Below, one piece after another: positions 5,372-5,557 of a DNA stretch of 5,557 bases. This DNA comes from Lachnospiraceae bacterium (GTDB taxonomy: Bacteria > Bacillota_A > Clostridia > Lachnospirales > Lachnospiraceae). The notes under the pieces are model-generated. The model worked only from the letters and a program-made list of their open reading frames with translations. It did no database searches and was not told the DNA's origin. Location of the stretch: assembly GCA_017464045.1 (NCBI GenBank), contig JAFUEG010000101.1, positions 1-5,557 of the forward strand, in the 5' to 3' direction. Position numbers and translations under genes: made by a program. The first letter of the stretch is position 1; each line of letters opens with the position of its first letter.

Positions 5372-5557
5372 TTATGATAAATCTGCTTTCATTTTTGATT
5401 TGAATACTGTGGATGATAATATGCCGAGTATCACCGCACATGCAATTACTATTATGAACGGAACTATAAATGTGCTGCTTGAAAAATCAAGTTTTACACT
5501 GGAACGTGCCGACTTGGTGCAGTAGTAAAACGGAAGTACTTTACAAATCTTTAGCAT
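5372..5557 (-). CDS. C-terminal end of an unidentified membrane protein (partial)
   Basis: The frame is open from the right edge to TAA at 5374-5372 and gives 61 residues. The ATG at the very edge of the window cannot be checked for a ribosome binding site, so the protein probably continues beyond the window. Residues about 30-51 (from TFIVPF to SSTVF) form one strong transmembrane helix, followed by a short tail with three lysines (KSKMKADLS). That fits a single-pass anchor with a cytoplasmic C-terminus. The preceding residues include two Cys (5 and 13) and are weakly basic. I do not recognise the family. No LPxTG-like sorting motif precedes the helix. The gene converges on the transglycosylase gene, with the fold-back element between them. 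Confidence 0.6.
   Translation of the reverse strand: MLKICKVLPFYYCTKSARSSVKLDFSSSTFIVPFIIVIACAVILGILSSTVFKSKMKADLS

Overview
The window is AT-rich (roughly 60-65% A+T by eye) and reads as chromosomal DNA of an anaerobic Firmicute, most likely a member of the Lachnospiraceae (Butyrivibrio/Roseburia/Lachnospira type). The main reason is the partial PurA at the left edge, which has the motif GSTKSGIAPFYSDK that I associate with Lachnospiraceae and related clostridia. Strong GGAGG ribosome binding sites and the style of the other genes agree. The family assignment rests on recalled sequence character, not on a database search.

Layout from left to right. Positions 1-607 (minus) hold the N-terminal 202 codons of adenylosuccinate synthetase (purA). 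The 165-base gap at 608-772 contains a probable purA promoter, a 12-bp inverted repeat and a second imperfect copy of the same motif. Positions 773-3783 (minus) are a compact two-gene operon for a MacB/FtsX-type ABC transporter: an ATPase gene (3076-3783) whose stop codon overlaps the start of a large permease gene (773-3076). Its promoter, just upstream, has a perfect 16-bp palindrome lying mostly in the spacer between -35 and -10, which is a good candidate for a repressor operator. A divergent gene on the plus strand (3995-5062) encodes a lytic transglycosylase (SLT/GH23) domain protein with no visible signal peptide, a Ser/Thr/Asn-rich linker and an unrecognised C-terminal region.

The most unusual part is 5058-5369: about 312 bases, with no credible coding capacity, that fold back on themselves almost end to end. 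The terminal arms are 28 bases and nearly identical, and several internal blocks also pair. It sits exactly between two convergent genes, supplies the stop codon and probably the terminator of the transglycosylase gene, and looks like a MITE-like fold-back element or a long structured RNA locus. Beyond it, 5372-5557 (minus) is the C-terminal end of an unidentified protein with one transmembrane helix; its true start may lie outside the window.

The genes do not form one pathway: purine synthesis, an envelope ABC transporter and a peptidoglycan-cleaving enzyme sit side by side. The ABC operon and the transglycosylase gene share a divergent intergenic region, so joint control of envelope functions is possible but not shown.
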